This document shows, one piece after another, positions 1 through 5,759 of a stretch of DNA of 7,186 nt. A program made the position numbers and the translations under genes. A model generated the notes under the pieces. That model saw only the letters and a list, made by a program, of their open reading frames with translations. It searched no databases and was not told where the DNA came from. Source of the stretch: CAZGDV01 sp964524995 (GTDB taxonomy: Bacteria; Chloroflexota; Dehalococcoidia; SZUA-161); NCBI GenBank assembly GCA_964524995.1, contig CAZGDV010000127.1, forward strand, positions 1 to 7,186, given 5' to 3'. The stretch's first letter is position 1. Every line of letters starts with the position of its first letter.

Positions 1-27
1 GCCATTAGCCATCAGACATGACACACG

Positions 28-60
28 GAAATAGGTGGCTGCCCCCTATTGCCCCCGGAA
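28..60. repeat. Short palindromic, REP-like sequence
   Basis: AATAGG at 30-35 pairs with CCTATT at 45-50 around a 9-base loop, and a GCCCCC block (41-46) is repeated at 51-56. It sits just downstream of the DUF4238 stop codon on the minus strand. From memory, palindromes of the type 'AATAGG-TGGCTG-CCCC-CTATT' are dispersed in some bacterial genomes near REP-associated transposases, but no transposase is in view. There is no T-tract after the hairpin, so it does not look like an intrinsic terminator. With a single copy in view, its repeat nature is not demonstrated here. Confidence 0.33.
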
Positions 61-71
61 TTCCAGCCTCG

Positions 72-977
72 CTATACCCTTGTCAGCATCTCGAACAGCT
101 CGGGGACAATGCGCTCCGTCTTGCCAAAGCGCACGTGAGTACCATGCATGGCAACTAACGCCGACAGGAATCCTCTGTCATGGCATGCAACGAATCTCTG
201 GGCTCTTTCGATAATAGCAGTACCGTGCTGGAGTATGAACTCGGGCGCCAGTGGCTCATCTGATCTGAGACGCTCACCACGGCTCATGAGAAGTATCCTC
301 CCGGACACGGGAAAGATGAACTCACGCAGACAGTTCACAGGATCATGGTCATGATCGCCTCGAGTGATGATCGGATTATCCCCGACGATATGCCAGTTGC
401 CACCGTCGCCCGCGTAGACAAAGCGCCAGTTATCGAGATCCTCATACCAAGTGCTGCCTGCGAAGAACGGCGCAAATGGGATTATCAGCCTGGCCGTTTG
501 CGACCACGACGGTGACGTTCTTATCTCGTGAATTACATCTTCTGGGACGGGCGTGCCCTCCGTGCTCTTCATTTTGAAATACCCGAGCTTCTCGTCGTGT
601 CCGAAGAAACGCTGCGACAGCTGTTCCGCGCATACGGCGTTGCCCGGCAATCTCCAATGCAGGAAAGACAGGAAGAGAAAGAGATCCATCTTGTCCCTCA
701 CTGCAATCGGTGCATCGGGTGTGGAGTGCGTGATCTCGTCCAGTGATTCCCAGGCCTCATTCTCAGTCTCCGTGTACAGCTTCTCAAGGAAGTCCGAGGA
801 GCTTCCATCGGGAAGCGTCACTGTGTTCAGGTGATTCTCGAAGAACGCTGCATCTGGACTAGTCGGGAAGATCTTGCCGGCCAGCTTGTCATAGACGAAG
901 AAGCCGCCTTCGCTATCTGCGAATCCTCGCAGATAGCGCCGCGGGAGGTAGTGGTGCTTTCTGCTTGGCTTCGTCAT
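72..977 (-). CDS. DUF4238 domain-containing protein
   Basis: A 301-aa protein of the DUF4238 family, whose function is unknown. The family's opening signature is clear: basic residues followed by HHYLPRRYLRGF at residues 8-19. The centre is helical and hydrophobic (LFLFLSFLHWRL, 99-110). Later come the VGDNPI segment (198-203) and a FPVS strand (222-225), the kind of 'DNP...FP-S' pair seen in the second half of family members. The length is usual for the family, so it looks intact. I accept the ATG at 977 because the family signature begins within a few residues of it. Ribosome binding is weak (GAGG about 11 bases upstream). The start codon overlaps by ATGA the stop of a short reading frame (974-1057) that looks like a retroelement leader, so translation could be coupled to it. 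DUF4238 genes often occur singly in accessory regions. No enzymatic role can be assigned; there are no membrane segments or signal peptide. Confidence 0.85.
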   Translation of the reverse strand: MTKPSRKHHYLPRRYLRGFADSEGGFFVYDKLAGKIFPTSPDAAFFENHLNTVTLPDGSSSDFLEKLYTETENEAWESLDEITHSTPDAPIAVRDKMDLFLFLSFLHWRLPGNAVCAEQLSQRFFGHDEKLGYFKMKSTEGTPVPEDVIHEIRTSPSWSQTARLIIPFAPFFAGSTWYEDLDNWRFVYAGDGGNWHIVGDNPIITRGDHDHDPVNCLREFIFPVSGRILLMSRGERLRSDEPLAPEFILQHGTAIIERAQRFVACHDRGFLSALVAMHGTHVRFGKTERIVPELFEMLTRV

Positions 978-1057
978 GCAACTACGACCTCACTCATTGT
1001 CACCCATGACTCGGGGCCGTGGTGGATCGCTACTCCTTCCACGTAGGTCTCTCTCAT
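974..1057 (-). pseudogene. Relic retroelement leader peptide frame (27 codons)
   Basis: This short minus-strand frame runs from the ATG at 1057 to a TGA at 974-976 and begins MRETYVEGVAIHHGPESW, followed by VTMSEVVVA. From memory, peptides of the form 'ETY-EGVA-H-GPESC' are encoded in the conserved 5' region upstream of group II intron-type reverse transcriptase/maturase genes. There the frame continues well past this point; here it has Trp where Cys is usual and stops within ten codons. No reverse transcriptase is present in the window. I therefore read it as a truncated leader, not a working gene. Its stop overlaps the DUF4238 start (ATGA). It could still be translated and serve only to deliver ribosomes to the downstream gene. 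Confidence 0.45.
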
Positions 1058-1166
1058 ACCCTACTCCATGCCGGTTTATCCCGGCGCTCACTACGTCCCC
1101 GAGTCGACCCCCAATCTGCCTTCACTGCTGAGTACGCGCCGACCTTCACCGGCTTCCCTCTGAAGG
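978..1166 (-). mobile_element. Probable 5' fragment of a group II intron-type retroelement
   Basis: The gap between the DUF5677 stop (1183) and the DUF4238 start (977) carries no full gene. Read on the minus strand it contains AGCCGGTGAAGGTC, GGTCGACTCGGGG, TAGTGAGCGCCGGGATAAAC and GGCATGGAGTAGGGTATGAG, in that order, leading into the EGVA-H-GPES peptide frame. From memory this series of blocks is typical of the non-coding leader upstream of bacterial group II-like reverse transcriptase genes. The right boundary (about 1166) is approximate and is set where the recognisable blocks begin. The intron 5' end motif (GTGYG) is not clear. The catalytic gene and 3' end are missing or lie beyond the left edge. 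Confidence 0.42.
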
Positions 1167-1182
1167 CAATGAATCAGTTTTC

Positions 1183-2745
1183 TCACCCCTCCGAGTCTCC
1201 CTCTTGTCGAACCAGGGGGCGCAACCCGCGCAGTACGCCGGCAGGTCTGGGATATCCAAGGTTCGCAACGCCCACCTCAACACAGTGTTCATAGACCTCC
1301 CGGGCAGCTTCAGCCGTATAGACATAGAGGGGGGGCTCCACGTACGCCGGCAGGCGATGGAAGCGATGGAGCACCTCCGAGCATCGGACGAGGTTGGAGT
1401 TCTTCAGGCTCAACCAACCACCGTGGAGATCATCACTGGTCGGCGAAAACACCAAGCGATAAAGCCTCTCCATTCCCGCATCTCCAGCTAGCCGCCTCGT
1501 GTTCTTCTTGCACCAGTGACCTAACTCAATGTCAGTCAGCTCGGCCGAGAATCCTCCAGAAAGGTCGGAGATGGTCTCAGTATCAGAACCCTCCAAAGAA
1601 CGGTCCTTGGGATAGCTGTCCTGGAGGTGAAGCATGAGGAGCTTCTGCTGCCCCTCGCCGTAGGCGACAAATGCCTGAAACTCCTCTGATGTTCCCTGCT
1701 GAGCCAGGTACACGAATGTTATCGCCGTCTCAGTCAGGCAGCGGAGCATGATGCCGGCCGTGTCCCTAGCCCATAACAGTGGGTTCTCGGTCATCAACGT
1801 GAAGAGGCGTGTAACACGTGAGAATAGGCCGGCAAGGACCTCATCACGCGTCGGATCGTACACATCGAGATTCATCTTCTGCTGAAGTTCAGCAAGATAC
1901 TCACGCGCGGCTTTGCCATTGTACAGTAGCACTTCTTTGATGCAGTTGCCGGTGTCAACGCTGACGCCTTCCGACGCGCGGATTGGGACTCTCTTGGGGC
2001 AACAGACGGCCATGTCATGATTATGTCTCCAGAAGTACTTCGACCATTCGTATTCGCTCAGATCGTCGCGAAGCTGGAATTCCATGTTGACGTGTATTCT
2101 CGCCATTGCCTCGATCAGAGAGCTCTCTTCATCCGTACATGCATGTGGATAGCGGGGCATCGCGTCGACAATCTCAAGATCGGGCGGGAATGCTACTTTC
2201 CCGTGCTTCATCAGCCTTGTGAACGGGAGCACGCGCACTCTAGCAGTGAATTCGTCTTTTCCCGGCAGGAGTCTCCGGACAAGCATTCGAAGACGGTTCA
2301 GCTCTGTCTCCGGTTCCAGCCGCCCCCCTCTCCGGATCAGCTCTGGCCGTGCAAGCCACGAAGCTGGTCCCTCCGGATATAGAGCCTGAATGCGGCCGAA
2401 TGGAACATGAAACAACTCCTCAACCAGATCCTGATGGTGTTCTAGGAAGTCAATGCGCGCCGCTTCTGGGACTTGGCCGAAGTCCGTCATGAGTCCAAGG
2501 AGGATTCTGTCACCTCCACAGACTCCATCCAGCGCATCCATGAAAGCATTGTATGGCATGTGGAACTGATCAATTCCAAATGCCTCAGCGAGCGAGGCGA
2601 GCCACAAGAACTCTGGGAGCAAATCTCGATCCCACTCGAGAATCTCAACCGGCAAGTCGGATAGAGCCGTTTCGAGCTTTGTGCCCCTCTTCCTATGTTT
2701 GGCTAGGGATGTGTGCCGCCGAGCGCGCGAGTGCTTCTTCGTCAT
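1183..2745 (-). CDS. DUF5677 domain-containing protein
   Basis: A 520-aa soluble protein that I place in the DUF5677 family, of unknown function. The family region is about residues 305-450. It has a helical R-x2-TE-x-AITFVYLA segment at 335-348 and a downstream SDDLHGGW segment at 437-444, matching the 'S-D-H-G-W' end of the domain. Residues 1-22 are very basic (KKHSRARRH, KHRKR). About 280 residues before the domain are largely helical and match nothing I recognise. No signal peptide or membrane span is visible. I chose the ATG at 2745 because GGGAG lies 5 bases upstream and the protein then opens MTKKHSR. An ATG four codons upstream (2757, giving MGVLMTKK) is possible but has a poorer ribosome site. 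It is separated from the gene at 3022-4089 by 276 bp of repeat-rich DNA, so it probably has its own promoter. Confidence 0.8.
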   Translation of the reverse strand: MTKKHSRARRHTSLAKHRKRGTKLETALSDLPVEILEWDRDLLPEFLWLASLAEAFGIDQFHMPYNAFMDALDGVCGGDRILLGLMTDFGQVPEAARIDFLEHHQDLVEELFHVPFGRIQALYPEGPASWLARPELIRRGGRLEPETELNRLRMLVRRLLPGKDEFTARVRVLPFTRLMKHGKVAFPPDLEIVDAMPRYPHACTDEESSLIEAMARIHVNMEFQLRDDLSEYEWSKYFWRHNHDMAVCCPKRVPIRASEGVSVDTGNCIKEVLLYNGKAAREYLAELQQKMNLDVYDPTRDEVLAGLFSRVTRLFTLMTENPLLWARDTAGIMLRCLTETAITFVYLAQQGTSEEFQAFVAYGEGQQKLLMLHLQDSYPKDRSLEGSDTETISDLSGGFSAELTDIELGHWCKKNTRRLAGDAGMERLYRLVFSPTSDDLHGGWLSLKNSNLVRCSEVLHRFHRLPAYVEPPLYVYTAEAAREVYEHCVEVGVANLGYPRPAGVLRGLRPLVRQEGDSEG

Positions 2746-2750
2746 GAGTA

Positions 2751-2755
2751 CTCCC
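2751..2755 (-). promoter_or_regulatory. Ribosome binding site deciding the DUF5677 start
   Basis: GGGAG on the minus strand, 5 bases before the ATG at 2745. It overlaps the first codons of the alternative start at 2757 and so favours the shorter protein. Confidence 0.5.
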
Positions 2756-2772
2756 ATTCACTGAAACTTTCC

Positions 2773-2799
2773 GGGACGTTGTTAGCTTTATTAGCTTTT
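2773..2799 (-). repeat. Inverted repeat, left arm (27 bp)
   Basis: Reverse complement of 2985-3011 over 27 of 27 bases. It contains a 9-base tandem, GTTAGCTTT followed by ATTAGCTTT (2781-2798). It lies immediately upstream of the translation start region of the DUF5677 gene, where an operator or promoter element would be expected. Confidence 0.8.
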
Positions 2800-2863
2800 C
2801 GGGCTGACCCGTATGAAGACGGTCGCTGGGTCGAATCAGGCAGATCTTGGGTGCCCGCCTGCC

Positions 2864-2884
2864 GGATCGGGGCGAACCCCATCC
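2864..2884. other. Short hairpin inside the repeat-bounded segment
   Basis: GGAT-C-GGGG (2864-2872), loop CGAA, then CCCC-ATCC (2877-2884): eight base pairs with one bulged C and a tetraloop. It has no T-run on either side, so it is probably not an intrinsic terminator. CGAATCAG occurs twice nearby (2832-2839 and 2884-2891). Its role is unknown; it may be part of a folded transcript of the segment. Confidence 0.35.
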
Positions 2885-2927
2885 GAATCAGACATAGACA
2901 AACGGTGCCGCAAAGATGCACAACAAT

Positions 2928-2950
2928 CTAATAAAGCTAACAACGTCCCC
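2928..2950 (+). repeat. Internal direct copy of the repeat (23 bp)
   Basis: Identical over 23 bases to 2990-3012 and in the same orientation, with a 62-base period. The preceding bases differ (AAT here, AAG there), so the second 9-base half unit is broken in this copy. Confidence 0.75.
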
Positions 2951-2984
2951 AAAGCTGTCTTCCCCTATCGGCCCCGGCAGAGCA

Positions 2985-3011
2985 AAAAGCTAATAAAGCT
3001 AACAACGTCCC
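2985..3011 (+). repeat. Inverted repeat, right arm (27 bp)
   Basis: AAAAGCTAATAAAGC followed by TAACAACGTCCC. It is the perfect partner of 2773-2799 and a direct copy of 2928-2950. It ends 10 bases before the stop codon of the gene at 3022-4089. Confidence 0.8.
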
Positions 3012-3021
3012 CGAAGCCTTC

Positions 3022-4089
3022 CTAGATGTCTCTGGTGCCAAAGGTGTTCATCGCACTTAGAGCAAGAGATTCTAGAATGCGTCTCCATGCCAGTGTGACG
3101 GACGATGGTGAGAAGACTGACTCGACCACCATCGCTGCACGCTGGTCGTACTTCGCATGCACCAGACCGTTTCTGAAATCATATAGAGCATTGCCGAGAG
3201 ATTGAGGCGCTGCCTCATCAACAAGGCCGGCTTCCTTGGCTCTTTCAAGGATCCCGATGTCTGCGATCTGAGAGACCACTCGGAGTATTGCCCCTCTTTC
3301 ATCGCGCTCGATTAGACCTGCGACTGACTTCAGAAAGTCCTTTGAGGTAAGTCCCCGATCGGCCCGGAGCGCGTCCACCTTGCTGTGGAGGCTTAGGATT
3401 GAATAGTACTCCAGCACCCTGTAGTACTGGAGTACGGCCGAAGCATCATCACTCTCCTCCAAACCTTTGTAGTAGAGACGCAGGGGCTCAATGTCAACAA
3501 TGGCGCCTGGCGCTCTCAGCTCCTTGACCTGTAACTCATGTTTTTGCAAACCCTCCTCCTCGGGGAAGTCGTACTCAAAACCCTCCAGAGGGTAAAGGCT
3601 GAAATTGAGCCCCAGTTCCTTCTTCAAGAAGATCACGGCGCTCAGCAAGCAGGGTTCCGCCCGTTCCGCATTCTTACCCCAGATGCGCAGCGACGACAGA
3701 TCGTCCCAGTCTGGGTCAAACTTGCGCTCATGAACTGGAGCAAACAGGTAGCGGCCCAGCGGGGTAACCTCACCCAGCGTTATCTCAGTCGAGCCCATAG
3801 TGACCGTCAGAGGTCTAAGCTGCCGATCCAACCAACCGGAGAATACGAAGAACTCGCTGAACTGGCCAAGAGTGAAGCCGTGGTCTCCATGGAGCGTGAG
3901 CGTAGGAGTCCTCGCAGCCACGTCGTCAATGTCGTGGTACCCTATCAACCCCTGCGTGGGACTGTGATAGACTGCCATCCCGATCTCTGACCAGTGCACT
4001 TCCACAGATCCCCGAGTCTCTCGGATTCGCAGCAGAGACTCGGGATCATGGTACTCGCCCCATTCGAATTCGTGAGGAATCCTCGCCAT
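3022..4089 (-). CDS. Hypothetical protein with C-terminal HEPN-like domain
   Basis: A 355-aa cytosolic protein not assignable to a named family with certainty. The N-terminal part (about 1-170) is mixed, strand-rich and aromatic (EFEWGEYHDPESLL, FFVFSGWLDRQLRPL). Residues about 200-355 are helical: LQYYRVLEYYSILS at 220-233, then FRNGLVHAKY with R306-N-x3-H311 near the C terminus. R-N-x3-H is the catalytic pattern of HEPN ribonucleases, and the 'YYRVLEYY' helix before it resembles ApeA-type and other C-terminal HEPN proteins. I chose the ATG at 4089 because AAGGGA stands 5 bases upstream. A GTG at 4182 would add 31 polar, composition-biased residues and has no good ribosome site. The gene follows the zinc-ribbon membrane gene by 99 bp and probably belongs to the same transcript. 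An RNase role is inference; HEPN folds can also be non-catalytic. Confidence 0.7.
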   Translation of the reverse strand: MARIPHEFEWGEYHDPESLLRIRETRGSVEVHWSEIGMAVYHSPTQGLIGYHDIDDVAARTPTLTLHGDHGFTLGQFSEFFVFSGWLDRQLRPLTVTMGSTEITLGEVTPLGRYLFAPVHERKFDPDWDDLSSLRIWGKNAERAEPCLLSAVIFLKKELGLNFSLYPLEGFEYDFPEEEGLQKHELQVKELRAPGAIVDIEPLRLYYKGLEESDDASAVLQYYRVLEYYSILSLHSKVDALRADRGLTSKDFLKSVAGLIERDERGAILRVVSQIADIGILERAKEAGLVDEAAPQSLGNALYDFRNGLVHAKYDQRAAMVVESVFSPSSVTLAWRRILESLALSAMNTFGTRDI

Positions 4090-4094
4090 CACTT

Positions 4095-4100
4095 TCCCTT
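4095..4100 (-). promoter_or_regulatory. Ribosome binding site deciding the start at 4089
   Basis: AAGGGA on the minus strand with 5 bases to the ATG at 4089. It is the strongest Shine-Dalgarno match near any candidate start of this gene and is the reason for rejecting the longer GTG form. Confidence 0.55.
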
Positions 4101-4188
4101 TCGGCCGATCGGTCGCCTCGCCAACCGAACCGCACCTTTGCACGCTGGTTCCCATGTCGTCGCTCGGAGATCCCACAGACACGCCTTG

Positions 4189-4611
4189 CTAGAGCCGCTC
4201 AATCGCGCTCTCCACGGAAATCCACTTTCCGTCCACCTCTGAGAGGTCAAACCCCTTGCGGCATTTCTTGCATTGGAGCTCAACTCTGGCATTGCGACTC
4301 TCGCGGAAATAGGACAGTGGACTTTGGCAAAGAGGACAGTGCGGATGGCAGTCCTTGTCCCAATATACACCGAACCGCAGTCTGAGCTTGGTCTTGCGAA
4401 TCGCATATATAGCGAAACTTGCACCGGCCAAGTTAAGCAAGACGGATAGACACAGCAAGATCAAGAGCACCCGAGCAGAAACGGACTTCTCGATCGCTGG
4501 CACGATCGCCGTCCCGACTTCTCGGAGCACGGCCGCAAGCAAAAAGCCGACGGCCCCGACAAAGATGGTCACTGCCCACTTCTTCAGAGTACTCTGCAAC
4601 GTTGTCCACAT
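4189..4611 (-). CDS. Membrane protein with C-terminal zinc ribbon
   Basis: A 140-aa protein of no recognised family. Two hydrophobic segments, about 13-29 (AVTIFVGAVGFLLAAVL) and 47-71 (RVLLILLCLSVLLNLAGASFAIY), would form a membrane hairpin with short termini. A basic stretch follows (RKTKLRLR, 72-79), suggesting the C-terminal part is cytoplasmic. That part holds CPLC at 92-95 and CKKC at 114-117, an 18-residue-spaced pair of CxxC knuckles typical of a zinc ribbon. The ATG at 4611 has GGGGAAG a few bases upstream. It lies 56 bp after the 224-aa HEPN gene and before the second HEPN-type gene, so it is probably cotranscribed with both. A role as membrane anchor, sensor or effector in that set is possible but unproven. 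Confidence 0.7.
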   Translation of the reverse strand: MWTTLQSTLKKWAVTIFVGAVGFLLAAVLREVGTAIVPAIEKSVSARVLLILLCLSVLLNLAGASFAIYAIRKTKLRLRFGVYWDKDCHPHCPLCQSPLSYFRESRNARVELQCKKCRKGFDLSEVDGKWISVESAIERL

Positions 4612-4667
4612 GGCTCTTCCCCGAATTGGCCAAGTCTCAGTCTCGAGATGCTATACGAGATTTCAGA

Positions 4668-5342
4668 TCAAAGGCGGCGATCCACCTCGGCCAGGAACAC
4701 TCCTCCGAGTCTGAACACCTCCTTCGAGTAGTCAATAAACGCTTTCTTTCGTCGTGGTCGACAATTCCTATTCGATTGCCCGAAGTCGATGTCCATTTCG
4801 TGCACAATCTGGTTTCGAGCTTCAAAGATCTCCTGCACGAGGTCAGGGCTGCTGGTGAGCACATGAGTTGGAATGTCGAAGTACGAAGCCGCCCTGAAAA
4901 GCTCTTCCTTCGACTGCAGACTACCGGACGTCAGGTCACGTACGAGTTCGCGGGCCAATCTCGCGCGCGGATCGCGCTCAGCCAGGACATCGGCAAGCAG
5001 CCGGTGATCGAACTTGTCTCCTCGTGACAGGCGTCGTTCTATGAAGACCCTGAACATCTCCTCTGCCCCAGCGGCCTGGTCTATTACAGAGGGCAAAGCC
5101 TCCCGGATCAGCTGTTTGACGAGTGAATCAAGCCCGGCGCAAGAGAACACTAGCATCCCCCGTAGAAGGTCCTGCTCCTCATCCGTTGGCGTACCAATGG
5201 CCTGTCTCTCTTTTCGCACAGCGACAAACGTGTCGAGAAACGAGCTGGCGGCGTCCAGTGATCGGCGTGATATGATGTATGCATTCTGACAAGAGCCAGC
5301 AATGGGCCGCTGTGGATAGTTACCTAGTGATGTATCCGTCAT
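4668..5342 (-). CDS. HEPN domain protein (RiboL-PSP/MAE_28990-like)
   Basis: A 224-aa, mostly helical soluble protein. The first HEPN helix is LLRGMLVFSCAGLDSLVKQL (59-78). The end of the domain holds EARNQIVHEMD with R176-N-x3-H181, which is the canonical HEPN ribonuclease motif with the favoured polar residue after Arg. The 'CAGLDSLVKQLIREALP' and 'ARNQIVHEMD' segments recall RiboL-PSP-HEPN and MAE_28990-type HEPN proteins, which in known systems act in toxin-antitoxin or abortive-infection settings. The start at 5342 overlaps the beta-flower stop by ATGA, with GGAGGAG about 11 bases upstream, so translation is probably coupled. No separate nucleotidyltransferase antitoxin partner of the MNT type is adjacent. 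Substrate and toxicity are unknown. Confidence 0.78.
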   Translation of the reverse strand: MTDTSLGNYPQRPIAGSCQNAYIISRRSLDAASSFLDTFVAVRKERQAIGTPTDEEQDLLRGMLVFSCAGLDSLVKQLIREALPSVIDQAAGAEEMFRVFIERRLSRGDKFDHRLLADVLAERDPRARLARELVRDLTSGSLQSKEELFRAASYFDIPTHVLTSSPDLVQEIFEARNQIVHEMDIDFGQSNRNCRPRRKKAFIDYSKEVFRLGGVFLAEVDRRL

Positions 5343-5656
5343 AATCCGGTGAGCTCCTCCACATCCTCCATCCCAGGAGGCAAAGGCTGGTAGCCTGGGT
5401 AGCCAGGATATCCAGGATATCCAGGGTATCCAGGGTACCCAGGGTATCCGGGATATCCACGATATGGCCTCGTCAGGTCCCGGAAAAGCCGATTGCCAAA
5501 GGTAATCGTGCCAATATACTCACCGTCTATGGAAACCACGTCCTTGTCCCCCCAAGGAAGCCAACCGATCCACTCGCCGTCCGGGGTGAAGACGTACTTG
5601 TTCATGACATAGGCGATCCAATCGCCACTAGAGTTGAAGAGATGCTTAACCCTCAT
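5339..5656 (-). CDS. 4-fold beta flower protein with GYP-repeat tail
   Basis: A 105-aa protein. Residues 3-60 contain four related short units: LFNSSGDWIAY, YVFTPDGEWIGW, VVSIDGEYIGT and the ITFGNRLFRD end unit. Each of the first three has a (S/D)G(D/E)-aromatic-I turn. This pattern matches the '4-fold beta flower' family, whose function I do not know. Residues 67-87 are seven GYP triplets, then GYQPLPPGMEDVEELTGL; a YPG-rich tail followed by PPGMEDVE is usual in homologues. I chose the ATG at 5656, which places the first unit at the N terminus, with GAAGG 12 bases upstream. An ATG at 5695 is possible. The frame stays open upstream to 5923, but there it only shadows the methyltransferase gene. 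The stop overlaps the HEPN start (ATGA), a strong sign of a two-gene unit. Confidence 0.75.
   Translation of the reverse strand: MRVKHLFNSSGDWIAYVMNKYVFTPDGEWIGWLPWGDKDVVSIDGEYIGTITFGNRLFRDLTRPYRGYPGYPGYPGYPGYPGYPGYPGYQPLPPGMEDVEELTGL
5396..5458 (-). repeat. 9-bp tandem repeat encoding (GYP)7
   Basis: Seven in-frame 9-base units, of the plus-strand form GATATCCAG or GGTATCCAG, encode Gly-Tyr-Pro. Third-position changes (GATATCC, GGTATCC, GGTACCC) show the copies have drifted apart under amino-acid constraint. Copy number could vary by slippage without changing frame. Confidence 0.85.
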
Positions 5657-5759
5657 AGTGGTATCTTTACCTTCAGGGAGGATCACACAGGACATCCCGC
5701 CAGATTCCCTGCAGCTTCCTCCGATTAGCTTGCGGATCAGCTTCAGCCCGCAAATGAGA

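Larger units (their letters stand above)
2773..3011. mobile_element. 239-bp segment with 27-bp perfect terminal inverted repeats
   Basis: The segment begins GGGACGTTGTTAGC at 2773 and ends with the exact reverse complement at 3011; all 27 bases of each end match (2773-2799 against 2985-3011). A third, shorter copy lies inside at 2928-2950. There is no coding frame that looks real, so it fits a miniature inverted-repeat element (MITE-like) or a structured non-coding RNA or control region. No flanking target-site duplication is evident: bases outside are TTTCC on the left and CGAAG on the right. It fills nearly the whole gap between the 355-aa HEPN-type gene and the DUF5677 gene, ending about 15 bases before the latter's upstream ATG. 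Transcribed in either direction it could fold into a long hairpin. Confidence 0.5.

Noticed and set aside
2864..2884. Rho-independent terminator for the 355-aa gene transcript
   Set aside because: The stem is GC-rich but no T-run follows it on either strand.
2860..2900. tRNA T-arm-like GGTTCG on the minus strand
   Set aside because: The surrounding bases do not form the 5-bp T stem, anticodon arm or acceptor stem, so it is not a tRNA.
2773..3012. CRISPR-like array
   Set aside because: There are only three repeat copies, one of them inverted, with unequal spacing and no cas genes.
3538..3990. Plus-strand open frame of 150 codons opposite the 355-aa gene
   Set aside because: Its composition is that of an antisense shadow, with no domain; the minus-strand frame has the HEPN motif and a good ribosome site.
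4103..4114. Near-palindrome GGCCGATCGGTC as an operator upstream of the gene at 4089
   Set aside because: It is short, GC-rich and single in the window; it could easily be chance.
4090..4182. Longer form of the 355-aa protein starting at GTG 4182
   Set aside because: The extra 31 residues are polar and unstructured, and the GTG has no well-spaced ribosome site, whereas ATG 4089 has AAGGGA 5 bases upstream.
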